NCBI RefSeq assembly: GCF_016632335.1
Contig: NZ_JAEPBG010000005.1
Coordinates: forward strand, 186,001-250,000
Source of the DNA: Noviherbaspirillum pedocola
GTDB taxonomy: Bacteria > Pseudomonadota > Gammaproteobacteria > Burkholderiales > Burkholderiaceae_D
Direction: 5' to 3'
Length of the DNA stretch: 64,000 nt
Shown: positions 18,838 to 28,583 of the stretch, piece after piece
Numbering within the stretch: position 1 is the stretch's first letter
Layout of the letters: each line of letters begins with the position of its first letter
Notes under the pieces: generated by a model
Seen by the model: only the letters and a program-made list of their open reading frames with translations
Database searches by the model: none
What the model was told of the DNA's origin: nothing
Translations under genes and position numbers: made by a program

Positions 18838-18987
18838 GGGAAAATCCTAATGGGGGAGATTGAAAGGAAGGCGCGGATTTTATCACGCGCGGGGGTGGGG
18901 TTCTGCCAACGGATGAGGGCGCAGCCCCGCGACAAGACGTTACGGATGTGCTTTGACGGACAGGGACTGGCCCCATCTGCACAACGA

Positions 18988-19257
18988 TTAGCGATAGACA
19001 TCGCGCCGGTTGCCGGCGCTGAGCACTGTAATCAGGATTTGGCTGTCACGAATTTCGCAGATCAAGCGCCAGTCGCCGACCCGATACTTCCAGAATTCAC
19101 CGAGCTCGCTGCCCCTGAGCGCCTGTCCGATGCTGCGCGGGTCCTCCAGGGGAGCGATACGTTCGCGCAGGAAACCGATGATGCGTTTTGCCACCTGACG
19201 GTCAAGCCTGGCAAGCTGCTTTTCCGCAGTGGCCGAAATCTCAATCCGCCAGGCCAA
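18988..19257 (-). CDS. RelE/ParE family toxin
   Basis: An 89-residue basic protein of the RelE superfamily; canonical RelE members cleave mRNA in the ribosomal A site. The central region has EFWKYRVGDWRLICEI and the family-typical end is SAGNRRDVYR. Its start lies within the last codons of the antitoxin gene (17-base overlap), the normal arrangement of these modules. It is probably neutralised by direct contact with the antitoxin. Whether it is an RNase or a gyrase poison (ParE) cannot be settled from the motif alone, though the Arg-rich C-terminus favours RelE. Confidence 0.88.
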   Translation of the reverse strand: MAWRIEISATAEKQLARLDRQVAKRIIGFLRERIAPLEDPRSIGQALRGSELGEFWKYRVGDWRLICEIRDSQILITVLSAGNRRDVYR

Positions 19258-19465
19258 GCCGCGACTCCACGTCGTCCAGTGTCGAGCTTGTTTCTTCTCC
19301 GCTGCGTATCCTCAAAGCGATCTGCTCGGCTTGATACAGGTCTTCCAGGTCTGCAAGGTGCGCCATGATCGCTTCTCTGGCATGGAATTCCTTGCTCTGC
19401 CCGGTACGCTGCGCAACCTCATCCAGCCGCGCTTCAACGTCTTTGGGCAGTTGTATGGCTAGCAT
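19241..19465 (-). CDS. Ribbon-helix-helix antitoxin (RelB/CopG type)
   Basis: A 74-residue protein whose N-terminus MLAIQLPKDVEARLDEVAQR reads as the beta-strand and first helix of a ribbon-helix-helix DNA-binding fold; the acidic C-terminal half would wrap the toxin. It precedes and overlaps the RelE-type toxin gene. GGAGG lies six bases before the ATG. The protein presumably represses its own promoter, for which a -10-like TATACT and an inverted repeat lie just upstream. Confidence 0.85.
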   Translation of the reverse strand: MLAIQLPKDVEARLDEVAQRTGQSKEFHAREAIMAHLADLEDLYQAEQIALRIRSGEETSSTLDDVESRLGLAD

Positions 19466-19504
19466 GACGAGCCTCCACGGAAAACGATATCGGGAAAGGG
19501 GCCA

Positions 19505-19551
19505 AGTATAACGCGTGAAATATGGTTACCGCATTCACATTACAGATGCGG
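19505..19551 (-). promoter_or_regulatory. Candidate promoter/operator of the toxin-antitoxin pair
   Basis: On the minus strand a -10-like TATACT occupies 19510-19505, about 40 bases before the antitoxin start; no good -35 is seen, as is common for autoregulated modules. Just upstream is an inverted repeat, CCGCAT (19529-19534) and ATGCGG (19546-19551), with an 11-base spacer. It overlaps the end of the ldcA gene. Assignment as operator is inference. Confidence 0.35.
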
Positions 19552-20453
19552 ATATTCCCGCATCGTCAGGCTCCACCCTTCGCCATCCGACACGAGTCGA
19601 GCATGCGCGCCCACCGCAAGCGTGACCTTGTCGCGCACATGCCCGAACGGCAGACCGGTCAGCACCGGGATTGGCAGTTCGGCGCGCAGCCAGGACAGCA
19701 TCGCGTCGAAGTCATAGCCGTTGTCATAGTCGGAAAGCCGATAGGCCGAGAAGTCGCCCAGCAGCAGCGCGCGCTGCCGCTTGAGCACGCCAGCGTGATG
19801 CAATTGCAGCAGCATGCGCTCGACGCGGTACGGATGCTCGTTCACATCCTCGACGAACAGGATGCCGCCGTCGATGTGTGGCAGATACGGTGTGCCGGCC
19901 AGGTGCGTAAGCATCGCCAGGTTGCCGCCCCACAGCGTGCCGCTCGCGTCGATGGCGGGATTGCCCGGCGCGGCTCCGCGCACAACGCATTCCGGCGCGC
20001 CGATGCAGCCGAAGAAATGATCGAGCGTGTAGTCGCTCAAGTCCTCACGCGTGAAGTCATCGCAGACCATCGGTCCGGCAAAGCTGGCCGCACCGGTCGT
20101 CGCCAGCAGACCCATCTGCAGCGCGGTGAAATCGCTGTGGCCGACAAAGAGCTTGCCGCTGTGCGCAAGCAGCGTGTAATCGATGCGCGACAGCAGCCGC
20201 GACATGCCATAGCCGCCGCGCAGCGCCAGCACGATGGACACATCCGGATTGCGCGCGGCCGCATGCAGCATCGCCAGGCGCTGTGCATCGCTCGCGCCGA
20301 AGCGCTGGTGTTTGCGCGCCGGGTCGTAATACGCATGCACCGCAAAGCCGCGCGACTCCAGTACAGAGAGTGCCCGGCGGTACGCGACTTCGTCGGGCGC
20401 GTAGCCGCCAAGCGCCACGATGGCAATGCCGGGGCTGATTGTGGATGACTGCA

Positions 20454-20454
<1 letters not shown>
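19540..20454 (-). CDS. ldcA: Muramoyltetrapeptide (LD-) carboxypeptidase
   Basis: A 304-residue serine peptidase of family S66 that removes the terminal D-Ala from murein tetrapeptides during cytoplasmic peptidoglycan recycling. The catalytic Ser107 lies in VGHSDFTAL, the Glu in FVEDVNE, and the His in GLPFGH. The oxyanion region ALRGGYGMSRLL is also present. The ATG at 20452-20454 shares one base with the TGA of tadA (TGATG), so the longer open frame upstream is a read-in from tadA and not the start. It is last in the queE-queD-tadA-ldcA run. Confidence 0.92.
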
Positions 20455-21478
<1,024 letters not shown>

Positions 21479-21483
21479 AGTGG

Positions 21484-22119
21484 TTACGGTATCTGCAGCA
21501 GTTTGTGGGTTTGCAGGCTCAGCCGCCATTTCGGATTGGCCTTGCAGGTTTCGATCGCGAGCCGGGTGTTGGCTTCGGCCTGCGGGCCATCCATCGCCTG
21601 CAGGAAGAAATGCCGGAAGTCCAGGCCTTCATAGTCGGACAGGCGCTGGCCCAGCTGCGGTATCACCAGCTTGAGCTCGCTGCCCTTTTTCACCTTCAGC
21701 TCGGAGCCGAACTTCGGGCTCACGCAGATCCAGTCCACGCCATCGGGCACGGGAATGGTGCCATTGGTTTCGATGGCAATCTCAAAGCCGCGCGCATGCA
21801 TCGCATCGATCAGCGCAGCATCGAGCTGCAGCAGCGGCTCGCCGCCGGTGAAGACCACATACTTGCTCGGCGCATGGCTCGCCGGCCACAGGCTATCGAT
21901 TACATCGGCGAGCTGCGCGGCTTCGGCAAACTTGCCGCCGCGTTCGCCATCGGTGCCGACGAAATCGGTGTCGCAGAACTGGCAGACCGCCGAGGCGCGG
22001 TCGCTTTCGCGGCCGGACCACAGGTTGCAGCCCGAGAAGCGGCAGAACACCGCCGGCCGGCCGGCCTGCGCGCCCTCGCCCTGCAGGGTGTAGAAAATTT
22101 CCTTGACGCTGTAAGTCAA
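21484..22119 (-). CDS. queE: 7-carboxy-7-deazaguanine synthase QueE
   Basis: A radical SAM enzyme of about 211 residues that contracts carboxytetrahydropterin to 7-carboxy-7-deazaguanine. The cluster-binding cysteines are Cys31, Cys46 and Cys49, the C-x14-C-x2-C spacing characteristic of many QueE proteins rather than the usual CxxxCxxC. The family start (M)TYSVKEIFYTLQGEGA follows a TTG codon, which I take as the start; an upstream ATG at 22179 would add 20 unrelated residues. queE is the first gene of this minus-strand run and is divergent from the ligase-associated cluster. No queC or queF is visible here. Confidence 0.92.
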   Translation of the reverse strand: MTYSVKEIFYTLQGEGAQAGRPAVFCRFSGCNLWSGRESDRASAVCQFCDTDFVGTDGERGGKFAEAAQLADVIDSLWPASHAPSKYVVFTGGEPLLQLDAALIDAMHARGFEIAIETNGTIPVPDGVDWICVSPKFGSELKVKKGSELKLVIPQLGQRLSDYEGLDFRHFFLQAMDGPQAEANTRLAIETCKANPKWRLSLQTHKLLQIP

Positions 22120-22313
22120 AACGGGGATTCCGGAATCAGATGGGAGAAGGATCGCGGCGCTTGGCTCGCAAAGGGCCATTATTTTCGCATTTTTTGGTTT
22201 CCGGCGTCGCTTTCACGCGCTGCCCGCGGATACCGATCCGATCAAAGCGCGAGGCGTTGCCTTTGCGGCTACCATCCTCATCTGCAATATTCAATCCACA
22301 GCGAGGACAGACG

Positions 22314-23366
22314 ATGCCGGACATGGTGGTGGCGAGAAGGGAAGGCCTGTATTGCGTGCCAGGCGATTTTTATATCGACCCGTGGCGGCCGGTGGAACGC
22401 GCCGTCATCACCCATGCCCATGCCGACCATGCCCGCGTCGGCCATGGCCACTACCTCGCCAGCAGCGCCGGCGAGAATGTGCTGCGCGCACGCCTTGGCG
22501 AGATCCGCCTCGATACACTCGACTATGGCGAACGCATCATCCACAACGGCGTCACCATCTCGCTGCATCCCGCTGGCCATGTGCTCGGCTCGGCCCAAGT
22601 GCGGCTGGAATGCGGCGGCGAAGTCTGGGTCGCTTCCGGCGATTACAAGGTCGAACCGGATGCCACCTGCACGCCCTTCGAGCCGGTGCGCTGCCATACC
22701 TTCATCACCGAATCTACCTTCGGCCTGCCCATCTACCGCTGGCAGCCGCAGGAAGAGATTTATGCCGAGATCAATGACTGGTGGCGCGCCAACGCCGAGG
22801 AAGGCCGCGCCAGCGTGCTGTTCGGCTATTCCTTCGGCAAGGCGCAGCGCATGCTGTCCGGGCTCGATCCGTCGATCGGTCCGATCTTCTGCCATGGCGC
22901 GGTCGAGCCGCTCAATCGCGCCTATCGCGCCAGCGGCGTAGCGCTGCCGGAAACGCTGCTGGTATCCGAGGCCGGCAAGGGCAAGAGCGTTTTCTCCGAC
23001 GCGATCGTGCTGGCGCCGCCTTCGGCCGCCGGCAGCACCTGGATGCGCCGCTTCGGCGATTACAGCGACGCCTTCGCGAGTGGCTGGATGCAGCTGCGCG
23101 GCGCGAGAAGGCGGCGCGCGGTCGACCGTGGTTTCATCCTGTCTGACCATGCGGACTGGCCCGGCCTGATGTCGGCCATCGCTGCCACCGGCGCGGAACG
23201 CGTCATTGTCACCCATGGCCAGGTCGGCGTGCTGGTGCGCTGGCTGCGGCAGAACGGCCTGGAAGCCGGCTCCTTCAACACCGAATACGGCGACGACGAT
23301 GAAGCCGTGACGGCCGCGCCGGAACAAACAGCCGAAGGCGCGCCGGAGGATGCGAAGCATGCGTGA
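22314..23366 (+). CDS. Ligase-associated DNA damage response exonuclease (metallo-beta-lactamase fold)
   Basis: A 350-residue nuclease of the metallo-beta-lactamase superfamily, first gene of the four-gene ligase-associated DNA repair cluster. The zinc signature HAHADHAR (His34, His36, Asp38, His39) is followed by PAGHVLGSAQV, SGDYK and the late motif LSDHADWPG. Related proteins were once annotated as mRNA 3'-end processing factors. ATG at 22314 has GAGGA at good spacing; the longer open frame upstream lacks family character. It overlaps the ligase gene start by eight bases, so the two are probably coupled. Confidence 0.92.
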   Translation: MPDMVVARREGLYCVPGDFYIDPWRPVERAVITHAHADHARVGHGHYLASSAGENVLRARLGEIRLDTLDYGERIIHNGVTISLHPAGHVLGSAQVRLECGGEVWVASGDYKVEPDATCTPFEPVRCHTFITESTFGLPIYRWQPQEEIYAEINDWWRANAEEGRASVLFGYSFGKAQRMLSGLDPSIGPIFCHGAVEPLNRAYRASGVALPETLLVSEAGKGKSVFSDAIVLAPPSAAGSTWMRRFGDYSDAFASGWMQLRGARRRRAVDRGFILSDHADWPGLMSAIAATGAERVIVTHGQVGVLVRWLRQNGLEAGSFNTEYGDDDEAVTAAPEQTAEGAPEDAKHA

Positions 23367-24978
23367 ATTCGCCCGCCTCTACACCGAGCTCGATTCCACC
23401 ACCGCTACCAACCGCAAGCTCGCCGCGCTCGAAGCCTATTTCGGCGCGGCGCCGCCGGCCGATGCGGCCTGGGCGGTGTACTTTCTCGCCGGCGGCAAGC
23501 CGCGCCAGGCGGTGCCGAACCGGCTGTTGCGGCAGTTCGCGATCGAGCGCGCGGCGCTGGATGAATGGCTGTTCGACGAATGCCATGATGCCGTCGGCGA
23601 CTTCGCCGAAACCGTCGCCCACATCCTGCCGCCGCCGCTGCGCGAATCGGACATCGGGCTGGCGACCTGGATGGACGAACGCATCCTGCCGCTGCGCGGC
23701 GCGGAGCCTGAAGCGGTACGCGCGGCGCTGTTCACCTGGTGGGAGGAAACCGCGTGGCGCGAGCGCTTCCTGCTGATGAAGCTCATCGGCGGCGGCTTTC
23801 GCGTCGGCGTGTCGCGCCTGCTGGTGACCCGGGCGCTGGGCGCGGTGGCCGGCATCGATGCCAAGCACATCGCGCAGCGCCTCATGGGCTGGACCGATGG
23901 CCGCAAGCGCCCGAGCGCCGAGCGCTACCTGGCCTTGATCGCAACCGACGTGGACGCCGATGTCGCGGAGCGCGGCGGACAGCCTTATCCATTTTTTCTT
24001 GCGCATCCGCTGCAAGCCGCGCCGGACACGCTCGGCGACATCGGCAACTGGCTCGCCGAATGGAAGTACGACGGCATCCGCGCGCAGCTGGTGCGGCGCC
24101 ACGGGCAAACCTGGCTGTGGTCGCGCGGCGAAGACTTGATCACCGACCGTTTCCCGGAAATTTCCGGCATCGCGCTGCCCGAAGGCACCGTGGTCGATGG
24201 CGAAGTGCTGATCTGGCGCGACGGCCGCCCGGCGCCGTTTTCCGAGCTGCAGAAACGCATCGGCCGCAAGACGCTGTCGGCGAAATTGCTGGCGGAACTT
24301 CCCGCCTCGCTGGTGGCTTACGACCTGCTGGAGCAGGATGGCGTGGACCTGCGCCAGCTGCCGCAGCGCGAGCGCCGCGCGCGACTGGAAACGCTGACTG
24401 CGGCGACAAGCGCGCCGCAGCTGGTGCTGTCGCCGCTGATCGAAGCGCCCGACTGGGAAAGCCTGGAGACGATACGCGCCGAATCGCGCAGCCGCGCGGT
24501 CGAAGGCATGATGCTCAAGGGCGCCGAGGCCCAATACGGCGTGGGCCGCACCCGCGATGTCGGCACCTGGTGGAAGTGGAAAATCGACCCGTTCAGCGTG
24601 GATGCGGTGCTGATCTATGCGCAGGCCGGCCATGGTCGCCGCGCTTCCCTTTATACCGACTACACCTTCGCCGTCTGGGACGAAGGCCCGGATGGCGAGC
24701 GCCGCCTGGTGCCTTTCGCCAAGGCTTATTCGGGCCTGACCGATGCCGAGATCGCGCGCGTGGATGCGATCATTCGCCGCACTACGGTCGAGAAATTCGG
24801 CCCGGTGCGCAGCGTGCGGCCGACGATGGTGTTCGAGATCGGTTTCGAAGGCATTGCCGCCAGCAGCCGGCACAAGGCTGGCATCGCGGTGCGCTTCCCG
24901 CGCATGCTGCGCATCCGCGATGACAAGCCCATCGAGGAAGCAGACACCCTGGACACACTGAAAGGCATGCTCGCATGA
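23359..24978 (+). CDS. ATP-dependent DNA ligase (ligase-associated cluster)
   Basis: A 539-residue ATP-dependent DNA ligase, distinct from the NAD-dependent replicative LigA. An N-terminal alpha-helical DNA-binding domain (about 1-200) precedes the nucleotidyltransferase core with the nucleophilic lysine in [10 protein letters not shown] (Lys236). The later motifs VVDGEVLIW and VEGMMLKG and the OB-fold segment WWKWKIDP follow. The ATG at 23359 is nine bases after GGAGG; an ATG three codons earlier is less well placed. Sealing of nicks or breaks produced by the flanking nucleases and helicase is the expected role. Confidence 0.94.
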   Translation: MREFARLYTELDSTTATNRKLAALEAYFGAAPPADAAWAVYFLAGGKPRQAVPNRLLRQFAIERAALDEWLFDECHDAVGDFAETVAHILPPPLRESDIGLATWMDERILPLRGAEPEAVRAALFTWWEETAWRERFLLMKLIGGGFRVGVSRLLVTRALGAVAGIDAKHIAQRLMGWTDGRKRPSAERYLALIATDVDADVAERGGQPYPFFLAHPLQAAPDTLGDIGNWLAEWKYDGIRAQLVRRHGQTWLWSRGEDLITDRFPEISGIALPEGTVVDGEVLIWRDGRPAPFSELQKRIGRKTLSAKLLAELPASLVAYDLLEQDGVDLRQLPQRERRARLETLTAATSAPQLVLSPLIEAPDWESLETIRAESRSRAVEGMMLKGAEAQYGVGRTRDVGTWWKWKIDPFSVDAVLIYAQAGHGRRASLYTDYTFAVWDEGPDGERRLVPFAKAYSGLTDAEIARVDAIIRRTTVEKFGPVRSVRPTMVFEIGFEGIAASSRHKAGIAVRFPRMLRIRDDKPIEEADTLDTLKGMLA

Positions 24979-27473
24979 GCGCGGTGCAAGAGGCTCCGGA
25001 GTCGCGTGTCGACGCCTGGTTCGATGCACGCGGCATGGCGCCCTTCCCGTTCCAGCGTGAAGTCTGGCAAGCCTTTGCCGACGGCAAATCGGGTCTGCTG
25101 CATGCGCCGACCGGCGCCGGCAAGACTTATGCGCTGTGGCTGGGCGCGCTGCTGCGCGGCATGCGCGGCCAGTCCGCGCCCGGTGCCGGGCTGCGGGTGC
25201 TGTGGATCACACCGATGCGCGCGCTGGCCGCCGACACCCTGCGCGCGCTGCAGGCGCCGGCGCGCGATCTGCTGCCGGCATGGAACGGCGCGCTGCGCAG
25301 CGGCGACACCGGCTCGGCCGAACGCGCGCGCCAGAGCAAGTCGCTGCCGCAGTTCCTGGTCACGACGCCGGAAAGCCTGTCGCTGCTGTTGTCGATGGCC
25401 GACGCGGCCGAGCGCTTCGCCCGGCTGGACGCGGTCATCGTCGATGAATGGCATGAACTGCTGGGTAGCAAGCGCGGCGTGCAGACCCAGCTGGCGCTGG
25501 CGCGCCTGTTGACCTGGCGGCCGCAGTTGCTGGTGTGGGGCTTGTCGGCGACGATCGGCAATCTGCAGCAGGCGCAGGCGTGGCTGCCCGGCGCGGCCGA
25601 TGGCGTGCTGATCGAAAGCCGCTCGGAGCGGCGCATCGCCATCGACACCCTGATTCCCGATGAGCCGGGCCGCTTTCCCTGGTCCGGCCAGCTCGGCCTG
25701 CGCATGCTGCCGCAGGTGGCCGCCGAGATCGATGCCAGCCGCTCCACCCTGGTATTCACCAACACCCGTGCGCAATCCGAGCTGTGGTACCAGGCGCTGC
25801 TGGAAGCGCGGCCGGACTGGGCCGGGCTCATCGCGCTGCATCACGGCTCGCTGGACCGCTCGGTGCGTGACTGGGTCGAAGCCGGCATCGGTGATGGTTC
25901 GCTCAAGGCAGTGGTCTGCACCTCGAGCCTGGACCTGGGCGTGGATTTCGCGCCGGTCGAGCGGGTGCTGCAGATCGGCAGCGCCAAGGGCGTAGCGCGG
26001 CTGTTGCAACGCGCCGGACGCAGTGGCCATGCCCCCGGGCGCAGCTCACGGGTCACGCTGGTGCCGACCAACAGCCTGGAACTGCTCGAAGCCGCGGCGG
26101 CGCGCGAGGCGGTGGCGGAGCGCGCGATCGAGCCGCGGCTGCCGCCGAACAAGCCGCTCGATGTGCTGGTGCAGCACCTGGCTACGGCGGCGCTCGGTGG
26201 CGGCTTCCTGCCGGATGCCATGTTTGAGGAAGTGCGGCGCGCGCCGGCCTATCGCGACCTGTCCCGGATCGAATGGCAGTGGGCGCTGGATTTCCTCAAC
26301 CGCGGCGGCGCCAGCCTGACCGCCTACCCGGAATACCGCCGCGTGGCGCCGGATGAGCACGGTGTGTGGCGCATGAGCGATGCCACGCTGGCGCGGCGGC
26401 ACCGGATGAATATCGGCACCATCGTCTCGGAAGCCGGCGTACGGGTGCAGTTCCTGCAAGGCGGCGCGATCGGTACGGTTGACGAATCCTTTGTCGCGCG
26501 GCTGTCTCCCGGCGACCGTTTCCTGTTCGGCGGACGCCTGCTGGAATTCGTGCGGCTGCATGACATGACGGCCTGGGTGCGGCGTGCGCAGAATGGCCGC
26601 GGCGCGGCGCCGCGCTGGCAAGGCATACGCACGCCGCTGTCGCCGCAGCTCGGCGCGGCCATGCTGGAGCAGCTTGCCGAGTTCGCCGCAGGTCGCGCCG
26701 ATGCTGCCGACGCGCCCGAGCTCGCGGCGATCGCGCCGCTGTTGCGGCTGCAGCAGCGCTGGTCGGCGTTGCCGCAGCCGGGGGAGCTGGTGGTCGAAAC
26801 CCTGAAGAGCCGCGACGGCTGGCACTTGTTCCTGTATCCGTTCGCCGGTCGCTCGGTGCATCTTGGCCTCGCGTCGCTTCTGGCCTGGCGCATTGCGCGG
26901 CAGCGGCCGGCGACGTTTTCCATCGCGGTAAACGATTACGGCATCGAACTCGTCTCGCCAGACGACATCGACTACGCCGCGCTACTGGGTGATCCCGTTG
27001 CGGGCACGGCCGGCGTCGCCGCGCTGCTGTCACCGGCCGACCTGGAAATCGACCTGGCGGCGAGCCTGAATGCCGGCGAACTGGCGCAACGGCGCTTTCG
27101 CGAAGTCGCCCGCATCGCCGGGCTATTGTTCACTGGCTATCCAGGGCAGAAGAAAAGCAACCGCCAGCTGCAGGCGTCGTCAAGCCTGTTCTTCGAAGTG
27201 TTCAAGAAGCACGACCCGGGCAACCTGCTGCTGGCGCAGGCGCGGCGCGAGGTGCTGGAGCAGGAACTGGATCTGCCGCGCCTGGCGGCCACGCTTGCGG
27301 CGCTGCAGGATTGGCGGCTGCGGCTGTGCAGTCCGGCACGGGTCACGCCTTTCGGCTTTGCGTTGATGGTCGAGCGTTACCGCGAACGCCTCTCCACCGA
27401 GAAACTTGCCGATCGCATTGCGCGCATGCTGCGCGGACTCGAAGGCGCGGCAGCGAAAACCCGCGGAGCCTGA
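24975..27473 (+). CDS. Ligase-associated DEXH-box helicase (Lhr-Core)
   Basis: An 832-residue superfamily 2 helicase corresponding to the Lhr-Core type: two RecA domains, winged helix and Lhr-specific C-terminal domain. Walker A is APTGAGKT (residues 44-51), motif II DEWH, motif III SATIGN, and motif [10 protein letters not shown]. Lhr-Core enzymes are 3'-to-5' ATP-dependent translocases that unwind RNA:DNA hybrids. Its ATG overlaps the ligase stop (ATGA), giving tight translational coupling. PdeM follows two bases after the stop codon. Confidence 0.94.
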   Translation: MSAVQEAPESRVDAWFDARGMAPFPFQREVWQAFADGKSGLLHAPTGAGKTYALWLGALLRGMRGQSAPGAGLRVLWITPMRALAADTLRALQAPARDLLPAWNGALRSGDTGSAERARQSKSLPQFLVTTPESLSLLLSMADAAERFARLDAVIVDEWHELLGSKRGVQTQLALARLLTWRPQLLVWGLSATIGNLQQAQAWLPGAADGVLIESRSERRIAIDTLIPDEPGRFPWSGQLGLRMLPQVAAEIDASRSTLVFTNTRAQSELWYQALLEARPDWAGLIALHHGSLDRSVRDWVEAGIGDGSLKAVVCTSSLDLGVDFAPVERVLQIGSAKGVARLLQRAGRSGHAPGRSSRVTLVPTNSLELLEAAAAREAVAERAIEPRLPPNKPLDVLVQHLATAALGGGFLPDAMFEEVRRAPAYRDLSRIEWQWALDFLNRGGASLTAYPEYRRVAPDEHGVWRMSDATLARRHRMNIGTIVSEAGVRVQFLQGGAIGTVDESFVARLSPGDRFLFGGRLLEFVRLHDMTAWVRRAQNGRGAAPRWQGIRTPLSPQLGAAMLEQLAEFAAGRADAADAPELAAIAPLLRLQQRWSALPQPGELVVETLKSRDGWHLFLYPFAGRSVHLGLASLLAWRIARQRPATFSIAVNDYGIELVSPDDIDYAALLGDPVAGTAGVAALLSPADLEIDLAASLNAGELAQRRFREVARIAGLLFTGYPGQKKSNRQLQASSSLFFEVFKKHDPGNLLLAQARREVLEQELDLPRLAATLAALQDWRLRLCSPARVTPFGFALMVERYRERLSTEKLADRIARMLRGLEGAAAKTRGA

Positions 27474-27475
27474 AC

Positions 27476-28123
27476 ATGCATACCCTGGCCGTGGACGTCG
27501 CTGGAGAAACCTTGTTGCTGGCGCCGCGCGCGCTGTTCTGGCCGCGTCAGTCGCTCCTGGTCGTGGCCGATGTGCATTTCGGCAAAGCGGCCACTTTTCG
27601 CGCCCACGGCATCCCGGTGCCACGCGGCACGACAATGGAAAACCTGGATGCCATGGATCGCCTGATTACGCATCATGGGCCGCGCGAATTGCTGTTTCTC
27701 GGGGACTTTCTGCATCACCGCACTGGCCGCGCGCGGGAGACCCTGGACGATCTGGCCAAGTGGCGCGCGTCGCACGCCGAGCTTGCGCTGACGCTGGTAC
27801 GCGGCAATCACGACCGTCATGCCGGCGATCCGCCCACCGAACTGAACATTGCGGTCGTGGACGAACCGCATCGCATTGGTCCGTTCGCCTTCGCTCACCA
27901 TCCGGAACCTCAAGCCGACGCCTACGTGTTCGCCGGGCATGTGCACCCGGTTTACCGGCTTGCTGCGGGCGGCGACGCACTGCGCCTGCCATGCTTTCTT
28001 TTCGGTGCACGGGTCGGGCTGCTGCCCTCCTTCGGCGCTTTCACCGGCGGACATCCGGTACGGCCGAAACCGGGTGACCGGCTGTTCGTTACCGCCGAGG
28101 ATGCGGTATTTGCAGTGGAATAA
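27476..28123 (+). CDS. pdeM: Ligase-associated DNA damage response endonuclease PdeM (metallophosphoesterase)
   Basis: A 215-residue calcineurin-like phosphoesterase, last gene of the cluster; characterised relatives are Mn-dependent DNA endonucleases. The binuclear-metal motifs are DVHFGK (Asp32, His34), GDFLHH, GNHDRH and GHVHPVY. The ATG at 27476 follows the helicase stop by two bases with GGAG upstream, so the longer upstream frame is a shadow of the helicase gene. A strong stem follows the stop. Confidence 0.93.
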   Translation: MHTLAVDVAGETLLLAPRALFWPRQSLLVVADVHFGKAATFRAHGIPVPRGTTMENLDAMDRLITHHGPRELLFLGDFLHHRTGRARETLDDLAKWRASHAELALTLVRGNHDRHAGDPPTELNIAVVDEPHRIGPFAFAHHPEPQADAYVFAGHVHPVYRLAAGGDALRLPCFLFGARVGLLPSFGAFTGGHPVRPKPGDRLFVTAEDAVFAVE

Positions 28124-28124
28124 A

Positions 28125-28150
28125 AGACGGGCGGCTGTTGCCGCCGCCCG
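28125..28150 (-). terminator. Intrinsic terminator between convergent pdeM and small gene
   Basis: An 8-bp GC stem (28128-28135 with 28143-28150). On the minus strand it is followed by TCTTTTATT, so it best serves the small minus-strand gene; the same stem may also stop pdeM transcripts. Confidence 0.75.
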
Positions 28151-28169
28151 ACAGAAGTACAAAGCGCGC

Positions 28170-28418
28170 TTAATTGAAATCGTCGACGCCAACGGTGATC
28201 GGTCGCGGGCAGCCCTGCAGGAACTTGCGGCGAGCCACTTCATCGATCAGCTTGCGGTGTTTGCGGTAGGCGGCGCGCGGCGTTGCACCGACCGATTGAT
28301 CCATGAAACGCTTGCGCAGCGCCTCATCGGACAGCAGCACGACGAATTCGTCGGCATTGATCTTGATGGAAATCCATAAACCCGGGTTGCGGGCATTCAC
28401 AGTTTGGGCATTGGCCAT
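28170..28418 (-). CDS. Conserved-looking small hypothetical protein (82 aa)
   Basis: An 82-residue soluble protein that I do not recognise. It reads as a mixed alpha/beta fold (LWISIKINADEFVVLLS followed by charged helices) and has two Arg/Lys-rich segments. The frame begins with ATG and ends just before a good terminator, which supports it being a real gene. It is convergent with the DNA repair cluster and precedes nothing on its own strand before that terminator, so it appears to be monocistronic. No function is proposed. Confidence 0.65.
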   Translation of the reverse strand: MANAQTVNARNPGLWISIKINADEFVVLLSDEALRKRFMDQSVGATPRAAYRKHRKLIDEVARRKFLQGCPRPITVGVDDFN

Positions 28419-28583
28419 GATTCAGCCCCCTGTCGTAGGCGGCGTCAGCGGTGATCAGGACGATGCATTCTTGACGCCTGACAAGTATCCGGAACTCAGG
28501 CGCGTGCGGATATCGGTGAAATTGGAAATTTTATGTAGTGGATCCCCTACACGAGGAAGAAGCGGTTTCCGATATACCAGACT

